64,000 nt of DNA from Methanospirillum lacunae (GTDB taxonomy: Archaea > Halobacteriota > Methanomicrobia > Methanomicrobiales > Methanospirillaceae), in NCBI RefSeq assembly GCF_003173355.1, contig NZ_QGMY01000018.1:1-64000 (forward strand). The letters run 5' to 3'. Below are positions 36,634-45,870 of this stretch, in pieces (position 1 is the first letter of the stretch; each line of letters opens with the position of its first letter). The notes under the pieces were generated by a model that was given only the letters and a program-made list of their open reading frames with translations, did not search any database and was not told the DNA's origin. Made by a program: the position numbers and the translations under genes.

Positions 36634-37344
36634 ATGATCGAGATAACGGACCTCTCAAAAGTATATGAAATGGGAAAAGTGACTGTTGACGCTCTCAAGA
36701 ACGTAACCCTCTCTATCAAAAAGGGTGAATTTGTCGGGATCATGGGTGCATCAGGATCAGGCAAATCAACACTTCTTCACATGATTGGCCTTCTCGATAC
36801 ACCAACAAGTGGGAAGATCCTTATCGGTGGCATAGATGTATCAACTCTTACAGAGCAACAGAAATCCAGATTCAGGTTGAAGAGACTCGGGTATGTTTTT
36901 CAGGATTATGCCCTGATGCCTGAACTAACCGTGGAGGAGAATGTCTACCTCACATCTATGGTAAGGGGTACCAGCGAGAAAGAGTACCTGTCCCAGACAA
37001 AGGAGATTTTAACGCGTGTCGGACTTTGGCATCGCCACAATGCCCTGCAGAGTGAACTATCAGGCGGTCAGCAGCAAAGGGTTTCTATCGCTCGTGCTGT
37101 TGTAAACAGACCTGAAATCCTGTTTGCTGATGAACCCTGTGCAAACCTGGATACAGAAAGCTCCAGAAACGTGCTTGATCTCTTTAGACAGATCAATCAT
37201 GAGCTCCAACAGACAATCGTGATGGTCTCTCATGAAGAGTGGCACATGGAATACTTCGACCGGGTGATCATCCTGCGTGACGGGAAAATAATTTCTGATG
37301 GTCCGCCAGTACTCCATGAACGGACAAGTACCCTTCAATCTTGA
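36634..37344 (+). CDS. MacB/LolD-type ABC transporter ATPase
   Basis: The 236-residue ATPase has Walker A GASGSGKST (residues 38-46), Q-loop in FQDYALMPELTVEENV, signature LSGGQQQRVSIARA, Walker B ILFADEPCANLD and the switch His in VSHEEWH. It belongs to the MacB/LolD/FtsE branch that powers MacB-like permeases. Cysteine in the D-loop neighbourhood (EPCANLD in place of EPTGNLD) is a small deviation. It starts two bases after the permease stop and is the last member of the PadR-to-ABC operon; the IPT protein follows after 124 bp. Confidence 0.9.
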   Translation: MIEITDLSKVYEMGKVTVDALKNVTLSIKKGEFVGIMGASGSGKSTLLHMIGLLDTPTSGKILIGGIDVSTLTEQQKSRFRLKRLGYVFQDYALMPELTVEENVYLTSMVRGTSEKEYLSQTKEILTRVGLWHRHNALQSELSGGQQQRVSIARAVVNRPEILFADEPCANLDTESSRNVLDLFRQINHELQQTIVMVSHEEWHMEYFDRVIILRDGKIISDGPPVLHERTSTLQS

Positions 37345-37468
37345 AACGCGGGATATTGAGCATACCCACTTTTTTCATTCATATACTAAAATAAAGAAAG
37401 CATCGCAATTTTACATCGATTTGATAATAATCATATTAAAGGGACAGATGCAACATGAAGTGGTTATT

Positions 37469-37981
37469 ATGGATCGTAAAATGTTCATTATTGCAGCAGT
37501 ATTATCCTGCTGTCTCATCTTCTCAGTAGTGTCGGCAACAACCACCACCCCGGCAGGTAACGCAACCAATGTTACCAAGGTTGTAAAAACCACCACACCG
37601 ACCACTACATCTACCGGAAACGTCACCAGCACTGCAAAGATTGCACAACCAACCCAGCCAGCCAACACAACAACTGTTGCAAAAATCCTGACCGCACCAA
37701 AGGTAATCTCAATTACACCAAGTTCAGGAACTCTCGGAAACAAGGTCGCATTCAACGTGACAGGTTCAGATTTTGACAAGACTGCCAAGGTATACCTTGA
37801 GACAGAAGTCAAAAACAAGACCAAGACCATTGAAGCTGCAAAGAATACTGTAGTATCCAATTCACTCATCAGTGGAAACTTCAAGATGCCAACCAATGTG
37901 CCAGCAGGTGACTGGAACGTAGTTGTCAAGCAGAATGGAAAGGAAAGCTCAACACCAGTGAAATTTACAATTAAAGAATAA
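37469..37981 (+). CDS. Secreted IPT/TIG-domain protein
   Basis: Starting at ATG 37469 gives 170 residues with signal peptide KMFIIAAVLSCCLIFSVVSA; a start at 37448 (GGGACAG in front) adds seven residues. A Thr/Pro/Asn stalk with sequons (~25-75) is followed by one IPT/TIG Ig-like domain: KVISITPSSGTLGNKVAFNVTGSDFDKTAKVYLE, ending with SGNFKMPTNVPAGDWNVVVKQNGKESSTPVKFTI. Its codon use resembles the highly expressed surface gene at the left edge (GCA, ACC, AAG). No membrane anchor is seen. It may be a cell-surface substrate of the preceding ABC system or simply its neighbour. Confidence 0.8.
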   Translation: MDRKMFIIAAVLSCCLIFSVVSATTTTPAGNATNVTKVVKTTTPTTTSTGNVTSTAKIAQPTQPANTTTVAKILTAPKVISITPSSGTLGNKVAFNVTGSDFDKTAKVYLETEVKNKTKTIEAAKNTVVSNSLISGNFKMPTNVPAGDWNVVVKQNGKESSTPVKFTIKE

Positions 37982-38064
37982 TAAGAACCCCAATATCCGG
38001 GATCCTATACTTTTTTTCTGCGATTGTGCAAATCCCATTTCAATTATAAGGAAGCAATGCCATC

Positions 38065-38637
38065 TTACAATGTCACAGGGTAATGCGGATAATCCATCTG
38101 TTTCTGGATCGTCTCTCTCACCTGCCGACCAGCAATCAGTTCTGTGATATATAGACCAAGATCTATTGCAGCAGTTACTCCTCCTGCAGTGATAATCTTT
38201 CCATCAGGAACTATTCGATCTTCCAGGACATCCCGGGCAAAGTGCCTTAAAACAGGCTGCATTGCAGGATGTGTTGTAACTTTGCGATCACGAAGAAGAC
38301 CTGCAGCTCCAAGGAGAAGAACTCCGCCACAGACTGCGGCAATGGTTGTATCCTGACCAACTGTAGAGATCCATTGGAGGAATTCAGAATTCTTCATGAG
38401 ATCCTTCACTCCGTCGCCTCCGGGTATGACTACATAGTCATATAAAGTGAAATCTGTACAGATATCATCTGGTATCATGACAAGCCCTTCTGAGGATCTG
38501 ATCTGGTCTGTATGGGAAGAAACCACATATTCTAAATCAGGGCAAAATCCCATGGTTTTAAGACGAGAGATCGGATCATAGAGTCCGGCAAAATCAAGGA
38601 GTGTAACGTTATCGTAAAGAACAAATGCGATCTTCAT
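38065..38637 (-). CDS. DJ-1/PfpI-family protein (class I glutamine-amidotransferase-like)
   Basis: The 190-residue protein is of DJ-1/PfpI type. KIAFVLYDNVTLLDFAGLYDP is the N-terminal strand and helix, DYVVIPGGDGVKDL the central loop, and AAVCGGVLLLGAAGLL the nucleophile elbow with Cys103; ITAGGVTAAIDLGLYI is the typical C-terminal segment of the transcription-factor-associated branch. There is no DNA-binding domain here. Members act as proteases, isocyanide hydratases or chaperones, so the reaction is open. It stands alone between the IPT gene and tspO, which is divergent. Confidence 0.87.
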   Translation of the reverse strand: MKIAFVLYDNVTLLDFAGLYDPISRLKTMGFCPDLEYVVSSHTDQIRSSEGLVMIPDDICTDFTLYDYVVIPGGDGVKDLMKNSEFLQWISTVGQDTTIAAVCGGVLLLGAAGLLRDRKVTTHPAMQPVLRHFARDVLEDRIVPDGKIITAGGVTAAIDLGLYITELIAGRQVRETIQKQMDYPHYPVTL

Positions 38638-38737
38638 ACTTCAAACCTGACATTTTAGAGGTTGGATGCTCAAAGCAAAGTACATACCTCACAAACTGGA
38701 ACCAAAGATAATGTAGCATCACCACCAATTAAGAATC

Positions 38738-39226
38738 ATGAAGATCCCATCACTTCATTCACTTCTCCTTCTGATTGGCTGCATCGTCCTACCACTTTTA
38801 ATCGGAGCTTTAGGATCAGTTATTACAACATCTTCAATCCCAATCTGGTACAACACACTCACAAAACCCTGGTTCACCCCTCCAAACTGGGTATTTGCAC
38901 CGATATGGACAATACTCTACTGTATGATGGGCGTTTCCCTGTGGCTTATCATCAAAGACGGATTTAAGAATAATGAGGTCAAAAGAGGCGTAATTTGTTT
39001 TGGAGCACAATTACTACTCAATTTTCTTTGGACTATTGCTTTCTTTGGGATGAGATCCCCGGCAATGGGGTTAGTCGTAATTATCGCACTCCTATACCTT
39101 ATCGGCCTTACAATTCAGATATTTAAAAATATTTCAAGTCCTGCAGCATATCTTTTCATCCCTTATTTCTGCTGGACATGTTGTGCAACCGTACTCAATG
39201 CAGCAGTATTTCTCCTGAATATGTAA
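38738..39226 (+). CDS. tspO: TspO/MBR-family membrane protein
   Basis: The 162-residue five-helix protein shows the diagnostic segment WYNTLTKPWFTPPNWVFAPIWTILYCMMGVSLWLI, followed by a middle pair and LNFLWTIAFFGMRSPAMGLVVI and the final helices. TspO binds tetrapyrroles and is linked to porphyrin and stress signalling in bacteria and mitochondria. Several methanogens carry it, where it may handle cobalamin or F430 precursors; that is an inference. It is a single gene. Confidence 0.93.
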   Translation: MKIPSLHSLLLLIGCIVLPLLIGALGSVITTSSIPIWYNTLTKPWFTPPNWVFAPIWTILYCMMGVSLWLIIKDGFKNNEVKRGVICFGAQLLLNFLWTIAFFGMRSPAMGLVVIIALLYLIGLTIQIFKNISSPAAYLFIPYFCWTCCATVLNAAVFLLNM

Positions 39227-39337
39227 AAACATACTAAAATACGAAAATCGCAATACCTAAAACTTCAGGGGAATAATTAGTATAGAAATGGTTTATTCAT
39301 ATAATGATTTAACAAAAGGAAATCATAAACATAACAC

Positions 39338-40510
39338 TTGGATGACAATTCCCATTTGTACGATACAGTAATGCCAGGGAATTTATCATCAGGCAACGAT
39401 ATTGTTTCATATTCCAATTTACGGCGAAACAATATCATTGCTGCATTAATAACGTGCTTTCTTATCTTTTTCTTCACCAGTCATGGAACCGGATCAATAA
39501 CCTCAATAATTACAAGCGGAATCTTGGCAATTTTTGGAGGAACAATCACCTACTCCATACTTACTACTAGAATAATTTCACGGTTCAGACTGGGAATCTA
39601 TGTATTAATGGGTATTTTATTCACAATTTCATTTTCAATTGAACATATTGTGTCCAGGGGTAGTATCTTATTAAGCCAGTCAGTAATTACTGCAGGGACC
39701 ACCCCAATTTGTCCAATAACCATCCCGTTTGTTTCGATTCCACTTGTTTTGACAGGAAAGATGATCTTTCCCTCCACCGTTGCAGCACTAATAAGTATCC
39801 TTCTTCTCTGGCTTGCAATGATCATTCTACTTGGAAGAGGATGGTGCTCATGGATATGTTTCTTCGGATGGATCAGTCAGTTTTTTGCTGCACTTCCCAA
39901 GAAACCTTTAATCAGACTTGATACTGTTCCAAAATGGGCAAAAATGCTCCCATATGCCCTCATGCTATTTTTTATTCTCATTGCATTGGTAACGTTTTCA
40001 CCGGTCTTCTGTTCATGGGTATGCCCACTCAGAATTGTATATGATCCACCAATGGTGACTTCTTCAATTGAATGGATTCAGGCACTTATCTTTGTTATTG
40101 GAGGGTTTGTTTTATTAATTGCAGGACCATTCCTCACAAAAAAACGGCTCTATTGTAGTCTTGTATGTCCCCTTCTTCCAGCAAATGCACTTGTGGGAAT
40201 TGTCAGTCCATTCAGGGTGAAAGTAGATCATGAAAAATGCATCAACTGTGGCCTCTGCGTAAAGACCTGCGATGTCTTTGCTATTACTACAGAAAAGTCA
40301 GAAAAACCTGAACCAACAATCGAATGTGTCAGGTGTGGTCATTGTATGGATAAATGCCCAAAAGGAGCAATCGACTACACTCTTACTGGAACAACTACTC
40401 AGGCTCGTACATTGTTCATTATCCTGGCGGTTACATTCTGTATCATGATGGCATACACATTTGCCATGGCCATTGAGGTCTTTCTCCTCACTGGGGGGAT
40501 TTCATCATGA
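39338..40510 (+). CDS. NapH/CcoG-like polyferredoxin membrane protein
   Basis: The 390-residue protein begins at TTG 39338 or ATG 39371; neither has a good ribosome binding site. About five membrane helices carry the cysteine pairs GRGWCSWICFFGW, FSPVFCSWVCPLRI and YCSLVCPLLPAN, typical of NapH, NosR and CcoG. A cytoplasmic region follows with two [4Fe-4S] ferredoxin motifs, CINCGLCVKTC and CVRCGHCMDKCP, and a final membrane helix. It should move electrons from cytoplasmic donors across or into the membrane. It overlaps a 35-codon gene as ATGA, forming an operon with a DsbD_2-like protein. The electron acceptor is unknown. Confidence 0.87.
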   Translation: MDDNSHLYDTVMPGNLSSGNDIVSYSNLRRNNIIAALITCFLIFFFTSHGTGSITSIITSGILAIFGGTITYSILTTRIISRFRLGIYVLMGILFTISFSIEHIVSRGSILLSQSVITAGTTPICPITIPFVSIPLVLTGKMIFPSTVAALISILLLWLAMIILLGRGWCSWICFFGWISQFFAALPKKPLIRLDTVPKWAKMLPYALMLFFILIALVTFSPVFCSWVCPLRIVYDPPMVTSSIEWIQALIFVIGGFVLLIAGPFLTKKRLYCSLVCPLLPANALVGIVSPFRVKVDHEKCINCGLCVKTCDVFAITTEKSEKPEPTIECVRCGHCMDKCPKGAIDYTLTGTTTQARTLFIILAVTFCIMMAYTFAMAIEVFLLTGGISS

Positions 40511-40614
40511 TCACGTTTTCAAACAAGGAAACAGTGAGGAGAATTCTTGCATATATTTACCTGATTGTAATTTTTATAATAACAGTCACCATGCTTATGA
40601 AAATACATTCATGA
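40507..40614 (+). CDS. 35-residue single-helix membrane peptide
   Basis: The ATG overlaps the polyferredoxin stop as ATGA and the 35 codons end in TGA, which itself overlaps ATGAGGAG, the ribosome binding site of the next gene. The peptide reads MITFSNKETVRRILAYIYL, then a hydrophobic helix VIFIITVTMLM and KIHS. Such short membrane proteins (compare CcoS, CydX) often support assembly of membrane redox complexes. Overlaps on both sides make it very likely a real gene; the role is inference. Confidence 0.75.
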   Translation: MITFSNKETVRRILAYIYLIVIFIITVTMLMKIHS

Positions 40615-40624
40615 GGAGATACTG

Positions 40625-41233
40625 ATGATTGAGACCATCGCATCAGGTATCCTTCTCGGATTATCCACGGGCCTCTTCTGTCTTGCATCCTGTGCTCCAA
40701 TCATGGTACCATTCATGCTTGGAGAGAAAAGAAACCTTAAAAAAATAGTGTCCACGACAATAAATCTATCAATAGGCAGACTTTGTGCATATATCCTAAT
40801 CGGAACTGCAGTAGGAATATTCGCGGCTAACCTGGAAGAAAACCTATTCCACAAAATTGGAGGAGCTGCATTAGTGCTGGTTTCAGTACTACTATTGCTA
40901 TACACATTCAGCCTAATCCCAATCCACCCACGTTTTTGCGGCTGCAACCCAAAAATCCAATCAAATATTCCAGTGTTATTCGGATTCCTAACCGGGATAA
41001 ATATATGTCCTCCATTCCTTCTTGCGATAAGTTATGCCATCTCACTCGGAAATCTGCTAGGTAGTATACTTTTATTTCTTGGATTTTTTATTGGGACATC
41101 CATTTATCTTGTGCTTCTCATCCCTGTTGGATACGTAGGAAAGTATGAAAATTTCAGAGTTGTAGGAAGAATCACGGCAATACTTTCTTCAATCGTATTC
41201 TTCTTTGTCGGAATAGGCTATATCGTTGGATAA
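40625..41233 (+). CDS. DsbD_2/TauE-like (COG2836) cysteine membrane transporter
   Basis: The 202-residue protein starts seven bases after GAGGAG and has six helices with the two half-repeats of the CcdA fold. The first half contains STGLFCLASCAPIMVPFM, the second GINICPPFLLAISYA; both Cys-Pro pairs are those of DsbD_2/UreH-like members (COG2836, often labelled sulfite exporter TauE/SafE). A CGC in the middle loop is an unusual extra. Like CcdA it could pass electrons or metal across the membrane, paired here with a polyferredoxin and a small peptide. Function is open. Confidence 0.82.
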   Translation: MIETIASGILLGLSTGLFCLASCAPIMVPFMLGEKRNLKKIVSTTINLSIGRLCAYILIGTAVGIFAANLEENLFHKIGGAALVLVSVLLLLYTFSLIPIHPRFCGCNPKIQSNIPVLFGFLTGINICPPFLLAISYAISLGNLLGSILLFLGFFIGTSIYLVLLIPVGYVGKYENFRVVGRITAILSSIVFFFVGIGYIVG

Positions 41234-41304
41234 ACCTATTTTGCAACCCTAAAAACCATTCCCTATAAAAGACTAACCAGGGCAATAAAACTAGAATAAA
41301 AAAT

Positions 41305-43536
41305 TTATTTGTTGAGTCTTGACATAGACTCATCAATGCGGGTTGCAATAATAGACAAATCGTTGATTATTGTTGACATCTGATTAAGAGCCGATGCAGA
41401 CTCTTCAGAAGCAGAAGCCGAACTGATTGCTTCTTTTGCTGTCTCTACCGACATAGTTTTTACTTCAGATACACTGGAGGTAATTTCCTGAACAGTAGCT
41501 GACTCCTCTTCTGATAAACTTGCAACTTCAGTCATATTCTTTGAAATTTCTTCTACCTGAATTGCAATTTCATTAAAGAACTTGATTGTGTCAGTAATCG
41601 CTTGTGATCCTTTTGAAACTTCAGTATTGGCCTGGTTCATTGCATCAGCAGCACGATTTGACTGATGCTGCAGAGAACTGATAATTTTTGCAATATTTTC
41701 TGCTGAACCCTGGGATTCCTGAGCAAGTGTTTTCACTTCATTAGCGACAACTGCAAATCCCATACCTGCATCTCCTGCCCGTGCCGCTTCTATTGCTGCG
41801 TTTAGTGCAAGCAGGTTTGTCTGATCTGCAATACTGCTGATAATATCAACAATTTTTCCTATTTCAATCATCTGATCTCTAATTTCGGTAATAATTGACC
41901 CGACATCAGAGACAGCACCATTAATAGCTTTAATGCCTCCTTCAGCTACTGCAGCCTGTTCCACTCCTTTTACAGAGGTAGTATTGGCATCAAGAGTGAG
42001 ATTGCTTACAGATTCCACCTTTGTTGCGACTGTTGCAACAGAATGGTTTAAATCCTCCATAGCTGTAAGAACCTGCTCAATGGCATGGACACTGTTTTCT
42101 GCATTTGTACTTACTACAGATGAACTCTGTGCTATAGATGAAGCACCCGCAGTTATCTCTTCAATACTTGCTGCAGCTTCTTCTGATGACGCAGTGAGGG
42201 AATTAACCTGTTCAGAAACATCCTTGATAGCAATTGAGAGTTCAATACCAATCGTGTTGAGTCCATTCTTCAGGGAAATCAGATCTCCTTTTGTAATAAC
42301 AGTTTCATCAAACCGGGCAGAAAATTTGGCTTGTGCAAACTGTTCTGAAACACGAAGTGCCTCATTGAGAGGAGTGGTTATGGCATCAAGCATGTTATTG
42401 ATACCAATGATGATATCCTTGTATGCTCCGATGAACTTTGAAGAATTACCACGTTTAGCAAGTTCTCCATTTTCTGCATCCTGAATCAATCCTTTGATCT
42501 CACCAGTAATACCAGATATTGACTCAACTAACTGAATAAGAGCATGTGAGATCTCATCTTGCTCATCCTTGGGTACGACATTAATCGAAAGATCACCAGA
42601 TGCAATCTTTTTGAGGGCAGATACAACAGTATTTTGGAGGTTATCAGAAAATGCATCCATTTCCCTCCCCAAAATTCCTATCTCATCATCCCGGTCAAGT
42701 TTGAGCCTCTCTGAAAGATGACCTTTCCCCATCTCACTGATCATTCGTGCAGTTTTTTCAATGGGTGTAGTGGTTTGTCGGGCAAAGGCAATCCCAATGA
42801 ACATAACAGCAATGATAGTGAGGATAGCAATTATGAAGATGAGAAGTATGGCCTGCCGTGTTGAATTGGCCAGTTCATTTACAAGATTATCGTTTTCAGT
42901 TTGTAACTTCTCTCCAAGAACCTTAGTAGGCTTCAGGAATTCATCGATATACACAGCAATGCCGACAACCATATGGACTCCATCCTTGGATGTCAGATTT
43001 ACCGGATAATAACTGATAAATTTATCCCGGTATGATCCATCAGTCTCTTTTGACTTGTAATATCCTGTTGCCGGAGATCCATTTTTAATCCGGTTCACTA
43101 TTTCGTAAAGTTCAGGTTGATCAACCTTGTAATCCTCATAGGACATACCTTCTTTAGCTTTTGAAGAATGCATGAGGTTTTTAAATCCTATTGGATCTCC
43201 AATAAGACTGGAACCCTGTGAACCAACCGGTTGTACAGCAATTGCCCTGAAAGCAGGATCTTTCGAAAGATCAGACCAGGTTTTATCAGGATGATCTGCC
43301 AGGTATATCTCTAATTCTTTGGCGATAGATTTTGTACTGTCAACCGCATTATCTTCAGCAAGTTTTTGTAATGCACCGGTTGAAGAGGTAATGGATTCAT
43401 TTCCAATCTCATTTACCTTGATGTCAATCGTATTACTGACTGAAAATAAACTAAATATACCAATTGACCCAATAATCAGCAATGGAATTACTGAAATTCC
43501 AAGCATCATAAGAATTAAACGACGTTTAAACTGCAT
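41305..43536 (-). CDS. Methyl-accepting chemotaxis protein with single Cache-like sensor
   Basis: The 743-residue protein has a first helix ([24 protein letters not shown], ~6-30) and an extracellular Cache domain (~55-215, with [20 protein letters not shown] and [22 protein letters not shown]), then a second helix ([21 protein letters not shown]). HAMP repeats (~255-430) and the signalling hairpin [20 protein letters not shown] with its methylation helices follow. It is a paralog of the MCP at 24860-27343 from HAMP on, but the sensor is different in size and sequence. It feeds the CheA/CheY pathway of the archaellum. It is a single gene on the minus strand. Confidence 0.93.
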   Translation of the reverse strand: MQFKRRLILMMLGISVIPLLIIGSIGIFSLFSVSNTIDIKVNEIGNESITSSTGALQKLAEDNAVDSTKSIAKELEIYLADHPDKTWSDLSKDPAFRAIAVQPVGSQGSSLIGDPIGFKNLMHSSKAKEGMSYEDYKVDQPELYEIVNRIKNGSPATGYYKSKETDGSYRDKFISYYPVNLTSKDGVHMVVGIAVYIDEFLKPTKVLGEKLQTENDNLVNELANSTRQAILLIFIIAILTIIAVMFIGIAFARQTTTPIEKTARMISEMGKGHLSERLKLDRDDEIGILGREMDAFSDNLQNTVVSALKKIASGDLSINVVPKDEQDEISHALIQLVESISGITGEIKGLIQDAENGELAKRGNSSKFIGAYKDIIIGINNMLDAITTPLNEALRVSEQFAQAKFSARFDETVITKGDLISLKNGLNTIGIELSIAIKDVSEQVNSLTASSEEAAASIEEITAGASSIAQSSSVVSTNAENSVHAIEQVLTAMEDLNHSVATVATKVESVSNLTLDANTTSVKGVEQAAVAEGGIKAINGAVSDVGSIITEIRDQMIEIGKIVDIISSIADQTNLLALNAAIEAARAGDAGMGFAVVANEVKTLAQESQGSAENIAKIISSLQHQSNRAADAMNQANTEVSKGSQAITDTIKFFNEIAIQVEEISKNMTEVASLSEEESATVQEITSSVSEVKTMSVETAKEAISSASASEESASALNQMSTIINDLSIIATRIDESMSRLNK

Positions 43537-44151
43537 TTTCCCCCCACTGTAAACATTTACTCACTTTAGATCTGGTTTTGCACCTGATGATCGATCATTA
43601 TAGAATATATAAACATCAGGCTGGATCCAGCACTTTTTGTACACTTCCTGAAGTTGAAGACATTTTTTTAAATTAATGTCTAAAACAATTAGTGAGACCG
43701 TAAACTAATTAAGGAAGGCCATAATGGCGCCATCGACACAAAATATAAATGATATGAATGAGAACCCTGTATTTTGAGAGAGAATAATGAATAAACATAC
43801 ATTATCCTCCGATTTTGAGGTTTTTTAGGAGGGTGCCATAGCATACACAAAGTCAATATCGGCTTATTCATCTGATCCGAGATATTAAGGCGAATAGGGA
43901 AAATAAAGACAAGAACAACCATTTAATTAAATCTGCATTTTTTAAAAAACAGATGCATCATCAGGAACTTTAATAATTATGATAGAACCATCAGTTCTCC
44001 GAGGGTTCGTACACACCGGGAGTCATTCTTTCTAAATTTTTTTTATAACCCTATATTCTCCTCTCATGGTACACAAAAGTATTTGTTAATTTGTAGGAAT
44101 TTATGGAAACGGAATATTGGAAACTCACACAAACGAAAACAATCTTGTAAA
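43537..44151. other. Intergenic region with a hairpin
   Basis: There are about 615 bp without a convincing gene. A 7-bp perfect stem AATTAGT-loop-ACTAATT lies at 43687-43710, and ATGGCGCCAT (43724-43733) is a short palindrome. Minus-strand frames of up to 77 codons lack a recognisable fold and ribosome binding site. The MCP promoter should be at the left end. Confidence 0.45.
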
Positions 44152-45504
44152 CTATTTCTCTCTGTTTCCCGCGATATCTATATCTTCAGACAGGGTAATT
44201 CCTGCAATAATATATCCTCCATCATTTGTCTGCAGGATACTTTCTCCAGAATCATACATGCTCCCTCCCAGACTTTTTTCCCATTTCAGGCCCCCATCAG
44301 GGCCAAGTTTTACTATCCAGTAATCAGAATCTCCGTGGTTCCCGGTGACATCACCATCATCGGATGCTGATCCCCCTGCCACTATATATCCACCATCACG
44401 GGTCTGTCTGATACTTTTTGCTTCATCAATGCCTTTTCCACCCAAACATCTCTGCCATGCAAGATCCCCTCCTGGAGAAAGTTTGACTATCCAATAATCG
44501 AGCTCACCGTGATTACCGGATACATCACCATCATCGGATGCTGAAGCTCCGGCAATAATATATCCGCCATCAGAAAGTTGCTGAATAAAATATGGTATAT
44601 CGTTTTGTGATCCTCCAAAACACTTCTGCCAGGTGATTTCAACCCCGGGGGTAAGTTTGACTATCCAATAATCGAGATCACCGTGATTACCGGATACATC
44701 ACCATCATGGGAGGCCGATGCTCCTGCCATGATATAGCCACCATCTATTGTCTGACGTATACTGTATCCCAGATCATCTTTTGTTCCTCCAAAGGTTTTT
44801 TTCCAGATGAGATCTCCGGAAGAGGTCAGTTTTGCAATCCAAATATCGCGATCACTGCGGCTTGGGGTGTGCAATCCATCTGGAAACCTGATACTTCCTG
44901 ATACGATATAACCACTATCACGGGTCTGCTGGATACTATGGATCTCTTCATGATTTGGAGTGTCAAGACTTTTTTCCCATGAAATCAGGCCTTCTCGTGT
45001 AAGTTTAATGATCCAGGAGGTATTCATACTCTGGTTTATAGTGGCATTCTTTTCACCGGGTCCAAATTTTCCTCCATAAGCATACCCGCATGATTCTGTC
45101 TGACTCAGGATATCAGGAGATTGCCAACCCGATCCACGGTAACTCTTCTGCCATACTATCTCACCACCAGGACTCTGTTTCACAATCCAGTAACCAGGAT
45201 TCTGCCTGGAGTCAGTACCATTCTCTCCAGAAGAATCAGGCCTTCCGATCAAAAGATATCCCCCGTCACTGGTCTGCTGGATAATATATGATGAATCAGT
45301 AATTGGTCCGTTCAGGCATTTTTGCCAGTATATTTCAGGGGTTATAATGTCTGGGTACTCAATATCAATGGTATGATATGAAGATTCCAAAGAATCAGAT
45401 CCTGCAACAGAAACAGGTAATGCCAGGAACAAAAGCATCAGCAGTACTCCTGGAATCATGAAGACAGCCTGATGAACAATATGCGAACAAACCATTGATG
45501 TCAT
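44152..45504 (-). CDS. Secreted repeat protein, likely seven-bladed beta-propeller
   Basis: The 450-residue protein has a signal peptide (FMIPGVLLMLLFLALPVSVAGS, to about residue 36). It then has seven repeats of a ~55-60-residue unit built on W-x-K-x-(L/F)-G-G..SI-x-QT-x-DGGYI-x-AG. The later units carry GDVSGNHGDLDYWIVKLTPGG with little variation, and the DNA of those units is nearly repeated too. The chain begins and ends inside the unit: the seventh repeat stops at DIAGNREK without the next YWIVKL strand. This resembles outer-surface propeller proteins of methanogens. Binding partner and function are unknown. Confidence 0.8.
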   Translation of the reverse strand: MTSMVCSHIVHQAVFMIPGVLLMLLFLALPVSVAGSDSLESSYHTIDIEYPDIITPEIYWQKCLNGPITDSSYIIQQTSDGGYLLIGRPDSSGENGTDSRQNPGYWIVKQSPGGEIVWQKSYRGSGWQSPDILSQTESCGYAYGGKFGPGEKNATINQSMNTSWIIKLTREGLISWEKSLDTPNHEEIHSIQQTRDSGYIVSGSIRFPDGLHTPSRSDRDIWIAKLTSSGDLIWKKTFGGTKDDLGYSIRQTIDGGYIMAGASASHDGDVSGNHGDLDYWIVKLTPGVEITWQKCFGGSQNDIPYFIQQLSDGGYIIAGASASDDGDVSGNHGELDYWIVKLSPGGDLAWQRCLGGKGIDEAKSIRQTRDGGYIVAGGSASDDGDVTGNHGDSDYWIVKLGPDGGLKWEKSLGGSMYDSGESILQTNDGGYIIAGITLSEDIDIAGNREK

Positions 45505-45870
45505 TATTTTTTTGTCGAAGAAGATCAGGAGGTATTACTCTTTACTCGAACACGAGAGATGATAAAGGTTATTTCCGATACTTGAAACAGAATATCTCAA
45601 ACCCGGTTGTTCCAGGTAAAAATGCGCAGATGCACAGGGATAAGATATTTGATGAGAATCAGAGTTCCCAGATTCGTGGGACCAAAACTATAGAACTTCC
45701 ATTAATAACCAATCAGAGAAGAAATTTCGTATACATACATTAAAGAATATAACGGTGTAATCACCGTCACATTACACTTCTCCAGGAAGTGAAATGGTAG
45801 TGCAAGTAATAGGATCGTATCATAATATCAATGTTAAAGAGAGATACAGTGGCAGAAGAGGAGATTCAGC
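45505..45870. other. Intergenic region ahead of aglB
   Basis: An 82-codon frame (45495-45743) has no ribosome binding site or recognisable residues and I do not call it. GAGGAG before the aglB start is its ribosome binding site. Nothing else is recognised. Confidence 0.5.

Noticed and set aside
43689-43922. 77-codon minus-strand frame upstream of the MCP
   Set aside because: Composition is that of random AT-rich DNA, and a hairpin crosses it.
44152-45504. CRISPR-like repeats in the secreted protein gene
   Set aside because: The repetition is in a coding frame with ~58-codon units and no unique spacers.
45495-45743. 82-codon plus-strand frame before aglB
   Set aside because: Lacks a ribosome binding site and overlaps the start of the convergent-side secreted-protein gene.
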